Assembly: GCA_937883885.1 (NCBI GenBank)
Contig: CAKZXL010000370.1
Span: 1 to 32,845 of the forward strand
DNA: 32,845 bases
Origin: an uncultured Aquincola sp.
GTDB taxonomy: Bacteria; Pseudomonadota; Gammaproteobacteria; Burkholderiales; Burkholderiaceae
Direction of reading: 5' to 3'
A program made the position numbers and the translations under genes. Shown one piece after another: positions 22,281 to 32,845 of this stretch (within the stretch, counting starts at the first letter, position 1; every line of letters starts with the position of its first letter). The notes beneath the pieces are model-generated. The model did no database searches and was not told the origin of the DNA. It saw only the letters and a program-made list of their open reading frames with translations.

Positions 22281-23519
22281 ATGAATGTGCTTCGTTTAAT
22301 GGTGTGGGGGTTCGCCGGCATATGCGCTACGTCTGTAGCGCATGCTGCCGATCCCCTGCGACTGGAAGAGGCGGTCGCGCGCGCGCTGGCCTCTCATCCT
22401 TCTATCGTCGCTGAAACGGCCCAACTCCAGGCCGTGCAGGCTCGTGCGGATCGTGAGGGATTACCGCCACCTTACGTGATTGGTGGTGAGTTCGAGAACG
22501 TGGCCGGCACTGGCAGTTTGCGTGGTGTTGATTCGGCTGAAACCACGTTGCGCATTGGCCGGGTCATCGAACTCGGTGGCAAGCGCGAGGCCCGCCAAAC
22601 GCTCGGCCGGGCCGAGGTCAGGGAACAGCAGAATCAGGCCGACACGGCGCGGATCGACCTGGCCAGCAGGACCACGCTCCGTTTTATCGAGGTGCTGGCC
22701 AGACAACAGCGCCTGGAATACGCCGAGGAGCGTGTCCAGCAGGCCGAGCGCACCCGCCGCGAAGTTGCCTCTTGGGTCACGGCAGCCCGCAACCCCGAGT
22801 CGGATCTTCAGGCTGCCGAGATTGCGCTCGCAGAAGCAGAGCTGGCGCGCGAGACGGCGGAGCACGAGTTGACCAGCGCCCGAATGACGCTGGCGGCAAG
22901 CTGGGGCGCTTCGACGCCTGGCTTCGGCCCTGTCGTCGGCGACCTGCAAGCTCTCCCGACGATCGAATCATTCGAGGTATTGGCCGCCCGCCTGCCAATG
23001 ACGCCGGAACTGCGGGCCTCACGACTACAGGCCGATACCATCGCTGCCCGGCGTCGTGTCGCCGAAGCGAGCGCCAAACCGGATATTGATCTCAGCCTGG
23101 GCGTGCGGCGTATGGAGGCTTTCAACGACCAGGGTCTGGTGATGTCGATCTCGGTGCCACTGGGTAGCCGCAAGCGTGCTGGCTACTCGGTGGCCCAGGC
23201 TAACGCTGAACTCGCCGCGCTGGAAGCCCGCCGGGACGCCGACCGCTTCGAGCGCCATCAAGCCCTGTTCGAAATCTATCAGGAACTCGTACACGCGCGG
23301 CACGAAGCTGAGGCACTGCGTACACGCATGCTGCCCATGGCCGAAGACGCACTGGCGACTACGCGCCGGGGCTTCGAGAGCGGGCGCTTCTCCTTCATTT
23401 CGCTGGCACAGGCACAACGGACGCTGTTCGATCTGAACGAACGCGCCGTTGAAGCCGCCGCTCGCTATCACCTACTGCTGGTCGAGGTGGAACGCCTCAC
23501 CGTCACCGTTGAGGACTGA
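22281..23519 (+). CDS. czcC: TolC-family outer-membrane factor of the metal efflux pump (CzcC-like)
   Basis: A 412-residue outer-membrane efflux protein. A signal peptide (MNVLRLMVWGFAGICATSVAHA, cut before ADPLRLEEAV) precedes two repeats of the TolC helical hairpin. Typical segments are VARALASHPSIVAETAQLQA, VGQ-like RIGRVIELGGKREARQTL and the second-repeat KPDIDLSLGVRRMEAF with VPLGSRKRAGY. It forms the outer channel of the three-part pump with the next two genes. ATG at 22281 chosen for its GAGGG site and signal peptide; an upstream in-frame ATG at 22218 would bury the signal. The stop is four bases before the next start. Confidence 0.9.
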   Translation: MNVLRLMVWGFAGICATSVAHAADPLRLEEAVARALASHPSIVAETAQLQAVQARADREGLPPPYVIGGEFENVAGTGSLRGVDSAETTLRIGRVIELGGKREARQTLGRAEVREQQNQADTARIDLASRTTLRFIEVLARQQRLEYAEERVQQAERTRREVASWVTAARNPESDLQAAEIALAEAELARETAEHELTSARMTLAASWGASTPGFGPVVGDLQALPTIESFEVLAARLPMTPELRASRLQADTIAARRRVAEASAKPDIDLSLGVRRMEAFNDQGLVMSISVPLGSRKRAGYSVAQANAELAALEARRDADRFERHQALFEIYQELVHARHEAEALRTRMLPMAEDALATTRRGFESGRFSFISLAQAQRTLFDLNERAVEAAARYHLLLVEVERLTVTVED

Positions 23520-23523
23520 CCTT

Positions 23524-27904
<4,381 letters not shown>

Positions 27905-27926
27905 CGTAGACGCCGATCCCGTCCGG

Positions 27927-27956
27927 CTCCGGTGGTCGCCCGAGCGACAACCGGAG
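27927..27956 (+). promoter_or_regulatory. Strong hairpin between czcA and the HupE-like gene
   Basis: CTCCGGT (27927-27933) pairs with ACCGGAG (27950-27956) and inside it GTCGC (27935-27939) with GCGAC (27944-27948) around a CCGA loop. No T-run follows on the plus strand, so it may slow, process or protect the czcCBA transcript rather than end it. Confidence 0.55.
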
Positions 27957-28016
27957 TCCACTCGCTATGCGTGATGCACAAGAACATCTGTAAGTAAACA
28001 TTGAGGTATGACATTT

Positions 28017-28754
28017 ATGAATGAAAGACTTTCTGAAAGCGTGCCAGGTTTGTATCTGCCTGCCTGGCATCGAGTGGCCCTGTTTTTTGGGGCTGTGATA
28101 TTGCTTCTGTTTGCGAGCGCCAACGAAGCGTTGGCGCATGCAGTCGCCGAAGGCGACAAAGGTTACATTCAGGAAATCACAGGCATCCACCTGTTGTCTT
28201 TCGTCTATCTCGGTGCCAAGCACATGGCGACCGGGTACGACCACATCCTGTTCCTGTTCGGTGTGATTTTCTTCCTGTACAAGATGAAACACATCGCCTT
28301 GTACGTGACGCTGTTCGCCATCGGGCATTCGACCACGATGCTGCTTGGCGTGTATTTCAATATAGGAATCAACAGCTACATCATCGACGCCATCATTGGG
28401 TTGTCGGTAGTTTATAAGGCGCTCGACAATATCGGTGCGTTTCAACGATGGCTCGGATTTCAGCCAAACACGAAACATGCAACTCTGATCTTCGGCTTGT
28501 TTCACGGCTTCGGGCTGTCCACGAAAATTATCGAGTACGACATCTCACCTGATGGCCTGATTCCCAATCTATTGGCATTCAACGTCGGCGTTGAGATTGG
28601 TCAACTTTTGGCGCTTGGCACGATCCTGATTGTGATGGGTTACTGGCGTCGAACAACCAGCTTTTGGCGCCATGCCTATACCGCGAACGTAGCAATGATG
28701 TGTGCCGGATTCATTTTGATCGGGTACCAAATCACCGGCTATTTCGTTTCTTGA
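28017..28754 (+). CDS. HupE/UreJ-like membrane protein
   Basis: A 245-residue membrane protein of the HupE/UreJ_2 group, members of which are proposed nickel or cobalt carriers. It has an N-terminal signal or anchor (about 20-40, ending LAHA), then the motif HLLSFVYLGAKHMATGYDHILFLFGVIFF with conserved His and Asp, and LFAIGHSTTMLLGVYF and FGLFHGFGLSTKI. These His-rich helix motifs are the family mark. ATG at 28017 has GAGG ten bases upstream; ATG at 28008 is in frame but only one base from it. It follows the czc genes in the same direction and probably belongs to the metal module. Less GC-rich than its neighbours. Confidence 0.85.
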   Translation: MNERLSESVPGLYLPAWHRVALFFGAVILLLFASANEALAHAVAEGDKGYIQEITGIHLLSFVYLGAKHMATGYDHILFLFGVIFFLYKMKHIALYVTLFAIGHSTTMLLGVYFNIGINSYIIDAIIGLSVVYKALDNIGAFQRWLGFQPNTKHATLIFGLFHGFGLSTKIIEYDISPDGLIPNLLAFNVGVEIGQLLALGTILIVMGYWRRTTSFWRHAYTANVAMMCAGFILIGYQITGYFVS

Positions 28755-28776
28755 ACCGCACACGGAGAAAATTTTT

Positions 28777-29424
28777 ATGCACAACGTAACCAAACCAACC
28801 CTCGACGATTTGCCAACCTCAGAGCAGTTGCTGCGCTCGACACTCATTGCGTTGGTTGCTGCCATCGCGATTCTGATCACGATCGTACTGCCGTCCGAGT
28901 ATGCAGTCGACCCCACCGGAATCGGTCGTGTGCTCGGGTTGACCGAGATGGGGGAAATCAAGGCGCAGTTGGCTGAGGAAGCGGCCATTGATGCGGCAAT
29001 GGATGCCGCCGCAGCACAAGCGGCTGCAAAGCCGGCCACCGTCAGTGAGGTGGCAACGCCGCAGGACACCGGGGCAAGTTCTGCTGCGAGTCAGCCAGCG
29101 GCAGCGGAAAGCTGGCGAGATGAAATGCAGGTCGTGCTCACACCCGGACAAGGCACCGAAATCAAACTGGTGATGCAAGCCGGAGAACGGGCGGAATTCA
29201 GTTGGGTCGCGCAAGGCGGTGTCGTGAATTTCGACACCCATGGTGATGGCGGTGGGCAGTCCATCAGCTATGAAAAAGGGCGTGGTGTGCCGTCCGACGA
29301 AGGTGTTCTCGAAGCCGCCTTTGATGGTAATCATGGCTGGTTCTGGCGAAATCGAGGAAGCGCCGATGTGACCGTCATCATTCGAACGCGCGGTCAGTAC
29401 GCCGAAATGAAGCGCGTGATTTGA
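28777..29424 (+). CDS. Single-pass membrane-anchored periplasmic protein of the metal module
   Basis: A 215-residue protein with one N-terminal membrane helix (about 20-41, STLIALVAAIAILITIVLP). An Ala/Glu-rich linker (about 60-110) follows, then a periplasmic beta-type domain (about 115-215) with EIKLVMQAGERAEFSWVAQGGVVNFDTHGDGGG and GNHGWFWRNRGSADVTVIIRTRGQY. The family is often labelled transmembrane anchor protein next to HupE-like and metal RND genes; no activity is known. Start ATG at 28777 has GGAGA upstream, 22 bases after the HupE-like stop. A helper for metal capture in the periplasm is a guess from context. Confidence 0.8.
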   Translation: MHNVTKPTLDDLPTSEQLLRSTLIALVAAIAILITIVLPSEYAVDPTGIGRVLGLTEMGEIKAQLAEEAAIDAAMDAAAAQAAAKPATVSEVATPQDTGASSAASQPAAAESWRDEMQVVLTPGQGTEIKLVMQAGERAEFSWVAQGGVVNFDTHGDGGGQSISYEKGRGVPSDEGVLEAAFDGNHGWFWRNRGSADVTVIIRTRGQYAEMKRVI

Positions 29425-29478
29425 ACATCACTCAGGTGATGCGCCAATGCCGGCAGCACTGGTATTGGCCAATGCAGG

Positions 29479-29499
29479 ACTGCCATTGCAAATGGCAGT
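29479..29499. repeat. 9-bp inverted repeat between anchor gene and small periplasmic gene
   Basis: ACTGCCATT (29479-29487), GCA, AATGGCAGT (29491-29499). No T-run follows; it may be an operator or an RNA-processing hairpin before the next gene. Confidence 0.45.
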
Positions 29500-29562
29500 C
29501 GGTTTCCATCCACGTTTAACCCCGTTGAGAACACTGGTTCCATTTGAAAGGAGATTTTTACC

Positions 29563-29814
29563 ATGACTATTCGCACTCTGGTGTTTGCTGTTATCGCGTG
29601 TGCATCCGCCGTTTCCGTGACGGCGTTCGCTCACCCTGGCGGGCATGACGACGATGACAAGCTCATACCCACCACCTGCGCCCAACTGGCCGATACGAGA
29701 CGCTACACGAACGATGTTTCGTACCCGGAGGTCAAGGCACTCAAGGCGCGATGCGATGCGGAGAAACAGAGCGGGACGGCGCCCCGGTCGTCGGATAAGG
29801 ACAAAGACGACTGA
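29563..29814 (+). CDS. Small secreted His/Asp-rich periplasmic protein
   Basis: An 83-residue protein. A clean signal peptide (MTIRTLVFAVIACASAVSVTAFA) is followed by a mature N-terminus HPGGHDDDDK with two His and four Asp, then two cysteines about 30 residues apart (TTCAQL and ARCDAEK) that could form a disulphide, and an acidic-basic tail SSDKDKDD. ATG at 29563 has AGGAG about ten bases upstream. I do not know a named family. Placement within the metal module and the metal-ligand-rich N-terminus suggest a periplasmic metal-binding protein, as inference. Confidence 0.78.
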   Translation: MTIRTLVFAVIACASAVSVTAFAHPGGHDDDDKLIPTTCAQLADTRRYTNDVSYPEVKALKARCDAEKQSGTAPRSSDKDKDD

Positions 29815-29882
29815 AAGCCTGGGTGCTGCACCAGCAAGGCGCGGCACCCTCTGTGTTGATTTGGATGACTGGAGTGGGTTCG

Positions 29883-31211
29883 ATGCTCGGAATTCTTCGC
29901 CACGCCGGCTTCCGGCAGCTTTTTCTCGCGCAGATGACGGCGCTGATTGGCACCGGGCTGGCCACGGTGGCCCTCGCCCTGTTGGCCTACGAGCTGGCCG
30001 GCCCGAGCGCCGGGGCGGTACTGGGCACGGCGCTGGCAATCAAGATGGCAGTCTATGTGCTGCTGGCGCCGTTGGCTGGCGCCCTGGTGCCGCCGGCCAA
30101 GCGGAAGGCCACACTGATTTCACTCGATGTCATTCGTGCCGGCGTGGTACTGGTACTGCCCTTCGTGACCGAGATCTGGCAGATCTACCTGTTGATCGCG
30201 ATCTTGCAGGCAGCTTCCGCCTGTTTCACGCCACTGTTCCAGTCGTTGATCCCCGAGGTGCTTCCCGAGGAACGCGATTACACGCAGGCATTGTCCTTGT
30301 CACGTATCGCCTATGACCTGGAGAGTCTTTTCAGTCCGACCCTGGCGGCAATCCTGCTGACCTGGATCAGCTTCCATGGTCTTTTTGTTGGCACCGCCTT
30401 CGGCTTCGTGCTGTCGGCAGGATTGATTCTGGTAGCAGCGCTCCCGAAAACCGTCGTCACGGACCGTAGCGAGGGGCTGGTCGAACGCATCCTGCGTGGC
30501 ACACGCATCTACCTGCAAACACCGCGACTGCGCGGGCTGCTCGCCTTGAATCTGTGTGCCGCCGCCGGTGGGGCGATGGTGTTCGTCAACACCGTGGTGA
30601 TCGTTCGGGAGTTCCTGGGTGGAGGCGAGCAACAACTTGCGCTGGCGCTGGCGACGTTTGGTGGAGGATCGATGCTGGCTGCACTACTGCTGCCCAAGGT
30701 GCTCGACAAGCGGTCTGACCGCCAGGTGATGTTAACGGCCGCGGCCGTGATGGTGGTGGTGCTATTGGCCATCACGACAGTCTGGGTTGCGCTGCCAAAC
30801 TGGCGCGGCTGGGCAACACTGCTGCCAGCCTGGGGACTGATGGGGATGGCCTACGCTGGCTTGGTAACACCAGGAGGGCGGCTGATACGGCGTTCTGCTC
30901 ACAATGAGGATTTGCCGGCCGTCTTTGCTGCCCAGTTCTCCTTCTCACATGTGTGCTGGCTGTTGGCGTATCCACTGGCGGGCTGGGTCGGTCTAAAGCT
31001 TGGCTTGGGAGTCGCCCTTGCTGCTCTGAGTGTTCTTGCGATAGCGGGATTGTTCGTTGCGATACGGAGTTGGCCATCGGACGATCAGATCGTCCTGGTT
31101 CACGACCATGAAGACTTGCCGAGCAACCATCCGCATTTTGAATCGCATGGCTTGGCACCGCACGCGCATCAGTTCGTCATCGACACGCTGCATCGGCGAT
31201 GGCCCGGATGA
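29883..31211 (+). CDS. MFS transporter with histidine-rich C-terminal tail
   Basis: A 442-residue major facilitator protein with about 12 predicted membrane helices. The N-terminal half starts MLGILRHAGFRQLFLAQMTALIGTGLATVALALLAYEL. The cytoplasmic tail has HDHEDLPSNHPHFESHGLAPHAHQF, eight His in about 25 residues, a feature shared with nickel/cobalt exporters of the NreB type. It probably exports a divalent metal, likely nickel or cobalt, but the substrate is inferred. ATG at 29883 has GGAG eight bases upstream; an earlier in-frame ATG at 29823 lacks a site and adds a non-family extension. It lies 68 bases after the small periplasmic gene and ends the metal module. Confidence 0.87.
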   Translation: MLGILRHAGFRQLFLAQMTALIGTGLATVALALLAYELAGPSAGAVLGTALAIKMAVYVLLAPLAGALVPPAKRKATLISLDVIRAGVVLVLPFVTEIWQIYLLIAILQAASACFTPLFQSLIPEVLPEERDYTQALSLSRIAYDLESLFSPTLAAILLTWISFHGLFVGTAFGFVLSAGLILVAALPKTVVTDRSEGLVERILRGTRIYLQTPRLRGLLALNLCAAAGGAMVFVNTVVIVREFLGGGEQQLALALATFGGGSMLAALLLPKVLDKRSDRQVMLTAAAVMVVVLLAITTVWVALPNWRGWATLLPAWGLMGMAYAGLVTPGGRLIRRSAHNEDLPAVFAAQFSFSHVCWLLAYPLAGWVGLKLGLGVALAALSVLAIAGLFVAIRSWPSDDQIVLVHDHEDLPSNHPHFESHGLAPHAHQFVIDTLHRRWPG

Positions 31212-31259
31212 TGGTGCAGCGATTCCCGCAAGCAATCGTGTCTTGGAACGTGACTGATG

Positions 31260-31284
31260 CTGATTGATGGATGAATCCAATCAG
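31260..31284. promoter_or_regulatory. Inverted repeat upstream of the LysR gene, candidate operator
   Basis: CTGATT (31260-31265) and AATCAG (31279-31284) with a 13-base spacer contain a T-N11-A pattern, the usual form of LysR-type sites, about 35 bases before the LysR start. Autoregulation is likely by family habit. Confidence 0.4.
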
Positions 31285-31316
31285 AAGACGAACAGAAAAA
31301 CGGCATGAGGATGCCT

Positions 31317-32246
31317 ATGGAGCTACGCCATCTTCGTTACTTCATTGTGGTAGCCGAGGAACTGCACTTCGGGCGTGCAGCTCAGCGTCTGCATATTGAG
31401 CAGTCGCCGCTGTCGCGCGCCATCAAGGAACTGGAGGAGAAGCTGGGTGCTCGTCTGTTTGACCGGACGACCCGCAGCACGCGACTGACCCGCGCGGGCC
31501 AGGTATTCCTGGAGCATGTCCGGCGCGTTTTCGCTGTGCTGGAGCAGGCACGGAACAGTGTCGAGGCCGTCGCCGCCGGCTACCAGGATCAACTGCGCGT
31601 TGCCTTGTCCGACGGGATTACGCCGCCGCGCCTGAGCGCCTTGCTGGCGCAGTGCCGCCAGGACGATCCCGATATCGAGGTCCGCCTGTTCGAGGTGCCC
31701 CTGTCACAGCAAATCAGGGGATTGCACGACGACCTGTACGATGTGGGCTTCGCCCAGTCGGCCGAGGTCGGGGATGGCATTGTGGCCGAGCCGGCATGGA
31801 GCGATCCGCTGGTGGTCGTTCTGCCGGCGCGACACCCTCTGCTGATTCACAAGCGCATTCCGTTGGACGAGGTGCTGCGCTATCCGCTGGTGATGTGCGA
31901 TCCGCAGTCCTGCGAAGGCTATGGGCAGCAGATCGCTCGCATCCTGCGTCGCGCAGACGTGGACCCTCTCATCGCCGAACAGGTGACTTCGCTGGAACTG
32001 ATGCTGACGCTGGTGGCGGCAGGTTATGCGCTGGCATTGGTCGGTGCCTCGCAGATCATCGCCTGCCGGGACGGGGATGTAGTCGGTCGCCCCTTGGCAG
32101 GCCGTTCCCCGACCCTCATCACCTATCTGCTGCGACGGGATGAAGACCCGTCCGAGACCTTGAGCCGCTTCATTGATCGGGTCAGTCCGATCGGCGTGGA
32201 CACGCCTTTGCATCAATCTGACATCACGAAGGAGATGGAGCCATGA
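31317..32246 (+). CDS. traR: LysR-type regulator of the ICE transfer region
   Basis: A 309-residue LysR-family regulator. The N-terminal winged HTH is clear (MELRHLRYFIVVAEELHFGRAAQRLHIEQSPLSRAIKELEEKLGARLFDRTTRSTRLT), followed by the periplasmic-binding-like effector domain (about 88-295, VALSDGITPPRLSALL onward). In Tn4371-type ICEs a LysR gene, named traR there, stands at this place before eexN and traG and probably controls the transfer genes. ATG at 31317 fits the family start and has GAGG six bases upstream; 31305 and 31311 are in-frame alternatives. The stop overlaps the next start by four bases. Confidence 0.88.
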   Translation: MELRHLRYFIVVAEELHFGRAAQRLHIEQSPLSRAIKELEEKLGARLFDRTTRSTRLTRAGQVFLEHVRRVFAVLEQARNSVEAVAAGYQDQLRVALSDGITPPRLSALLAQCRQDDPDIEVRLFEVPLSQQIRGLHDDLYDVGFAQSAEVGDGIVAEPAWSDPLVVVLPARHPLLIHKRIPLDEVLRYPLVMCDPQSCEGYGQQIARILRRADVDPLIAEQVTSLELMLTLVAAGYALALVGASQIIACRDGDVVGRPLAGRSPTLITYLLRRDEDPSETLSRFIDRVSPIGVDTPLHQSDITKEMEP

Positions 32247-32491
32247 GAATACTCACGGTGTTATCGCTTGCATTGATGATGATCGCCTGTGGCGACTCGG
32301 CACCGCCGGAGACTGTCGAATCGCTGATCGCCAATCCGGAACGACTCGCCGAACTGCGCGAGCAATGCCGAAACAACCCTGCCGCGCTCGGCGATGAGTT
32401 GTGCAACGCGGTGGCCGAGGCAACCCGCCGGCGCTTCATGGGCGACGGCGACGTGCCCTATACGCCGCCGGCGGAAGAACCGAGGTTCTGA
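32243..32491 (+). CDS. eexN: EexN-like entry-exclusion lipoprotein
   Basis: An 82-residue lipoprotein: signal MRILTVLSLALMMIAC with lipobox cysteine C16, then VESLIANPERLAELREQCRNNPAALGDELCNAVAEATRRRF. The pattern LxANPxRLxxLRxxCxxNPAxxGDxxCxAxAEAxRRRF is the EexN family signature. EexN proteins in the donor-type cell surface block entry of related elements, so it would stop a second like ICE from entering. It overlaps the LysR stop by four bases and lies before traG, its usual place. Full length. Confidence 0.88.
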   Translation: MRILTVLSLALMMIACGDSAPPETVESLIANPERLAELREQCRNNPAALGDELCNAVAEATRRRFMGDGDVPYTPPAEEPRF

Positions 32492-32710
32492 TCCGACGTA
32501 TTGGGTGAAAAAAACGTCCGGCTTATCGATATGCCGCAGTGTGCGCTCGTGCGCAGCGGTTGTCCCACACGCGCGCCAGCCGGAATTATTGCAGTTTTCG
32601 CCCTGCATTTTGCCGATAACAGTCTTTGACCTGCACTGATCCGGCACCGAACCTGATACCTGCGGCACTCGCTTCGCCGCGCAAGGTACAGGAGACATTC
32701 GGAGGCCGGA
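32492..32710 (+). promoter_or_regulatory. 219-base intergenic leader of traG
   Basis: No gene is supported. A small hairpin TGCGC-TCGT-GCGCA lies near 32548-32561. The traG ribosome site GGAGG is at 32701-32705, six bases before the ATG at 32711. I see no firm promoter. Confidence 0.4.
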
Positions 32711-32788
32711 ATGCAGGCAACAGGTGTGCTGTACGGTCAGGTGCTGGCAGTGTTTGTAGTGGTCAACAATTCCCGGACAGTGATTTAA
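32711..32788 (+). pseudogene. traG: 5' fragment of traG (type IV coupling protein), interrupted by an IS
   Basis: After a good ribosome site (GGAGG, 32701-32705) the frame reads MQATGVLYGQVLAVFVV, matching the start of Tn4371-type TraG/VirD4 coupling proteins as I recall them. The expected first membrane helix does not continue: from about codon 16-18 the sequence is the end of an IS element, and the frame stops at 32786-32788. The coupling protein links the relaxase-DNA complex to the mating channel, so its loss should block transfer. The rest of traG should lie past the IS, beyond this window. Confidence 0.7.
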
Positions 32789-32845
32789 GTTTTTCTTCCA
32801 CAACAGCCGGCGGCACGAGGCCGTTGTGCTGATGTGGTCTTGTCC
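32755..32845 (-). mobile_element. End of an IS3-family insertion sequence inside traG (partial)
   Basis: The probable terminal sequence starts near 32755 with TGTAGTGGTCAAC and includes TTCCCGGACAG, the type of end (TG... with CGGACA) seen in many IS3-family elements. The transposase frame on the minus strand ends 8 bases inside. The exact first base and the target duplication cannot be fixed because the other end lies outside. Confidence 0.65.
32763..32845 (-). CDS. C-terminal end of an IS3-family transposase (partial)
   Basis: The minus strand is open from the window edge to a TGA at 32765-32763 and encodes TRPHQHNGLVPPAVVEEKL, then KSLSGNC. The RPHQHNGL segment after the catalytic domain is characteristic of IS3-family OrfB transposases. 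The gene reads out of the window to the right, so only the 3' end is present. Assignment to a named IS is not possible from this length. Confidence 0.72.
   Translation of the reverse strand, partial: TRPHQHNGLVPPAVVEEKLKSLSGNC

Noticed and set aside
29479..29499. Inverted repeat as intrinsic terminator of the anchor gene
   Set aside because: Strong stem but no T-run on either strand; listed only as a repeat.

Overview
This window is the left part of a Tn4371-family integrative and conjugative element (ICE) in a GC-rich proteobacterium, probably beta or gamma. The host cannot be named: only the last 32 codons of one flanking gene are visible and I do not recognise it. The ICE call rests on gene content and order: tyrosine integrase, RadC, a large ParB, DUF736, DUF2958, DUF2285, an AlpA-like HTH protein, RepA, ParA, DUF2840, a TraF-type signal peptidase and a DUF3363 relaxase. 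Cargo follows, then a LysR regulator, an EexN-like lipoprotein and the start of traG.

Layout. 1-183: end of a flanking gene and its terminator. 361-3459: integrase, a translationally coupled DUF1016 nuclease, and the C-terminal remnant of an SMC-like ATPase. 3460-9281: backbone genes radC, a CxxC protein, parB and DUF736, each behind a long structured leader; a GNAT gene lies on the minus strand. 9366-10660: a less GC-rich defence insert, XRE regulator plus TIR protein. 10852-18183: DUF2958, DUF2285, alpA-like, repA, a candidate iteron origin, then a tightly overlapping parA to relaxase operon. 18184-20603: chromate module chrBA on the minus strand, flanked by two copies of the relaxase 3' end. 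20674-31211: BlaI-like repressor, sensorless BlaR1-like M56 protease, a CzcCBA-type divalent-metal RND pump, HupE-like, membrane-anchor, His/Asp-rich periplasmic and His-tailed MFS proteins. 31317-32788: LysR, EexN and traG. traG is broken after about 17 codons by an IS3-family element that runs off the window.

How it works together. The backbone integrates, replicates and partitions the circular form and starts transfer; the cargo gives chromate and divalent-metal efflux and an abortive-type defence. The traG break suggests this copy cannot transfer by itself unless another coupling protein is available.

Most notable: (1) at least six backbone genes have ribosome binding sites complementary to upstream leader segments, and some leaders are repeated sequences; (2) two near-identical 21-bp inverted-repeat operators, one over the promoter of the BlaI-like gene and one before czcC, suggest a BlaI/M56 switch for metal efflux; (3) relaxase-tail direct repeats record how the chromate module arrived; (4) an IS3-family element interrupts traG.
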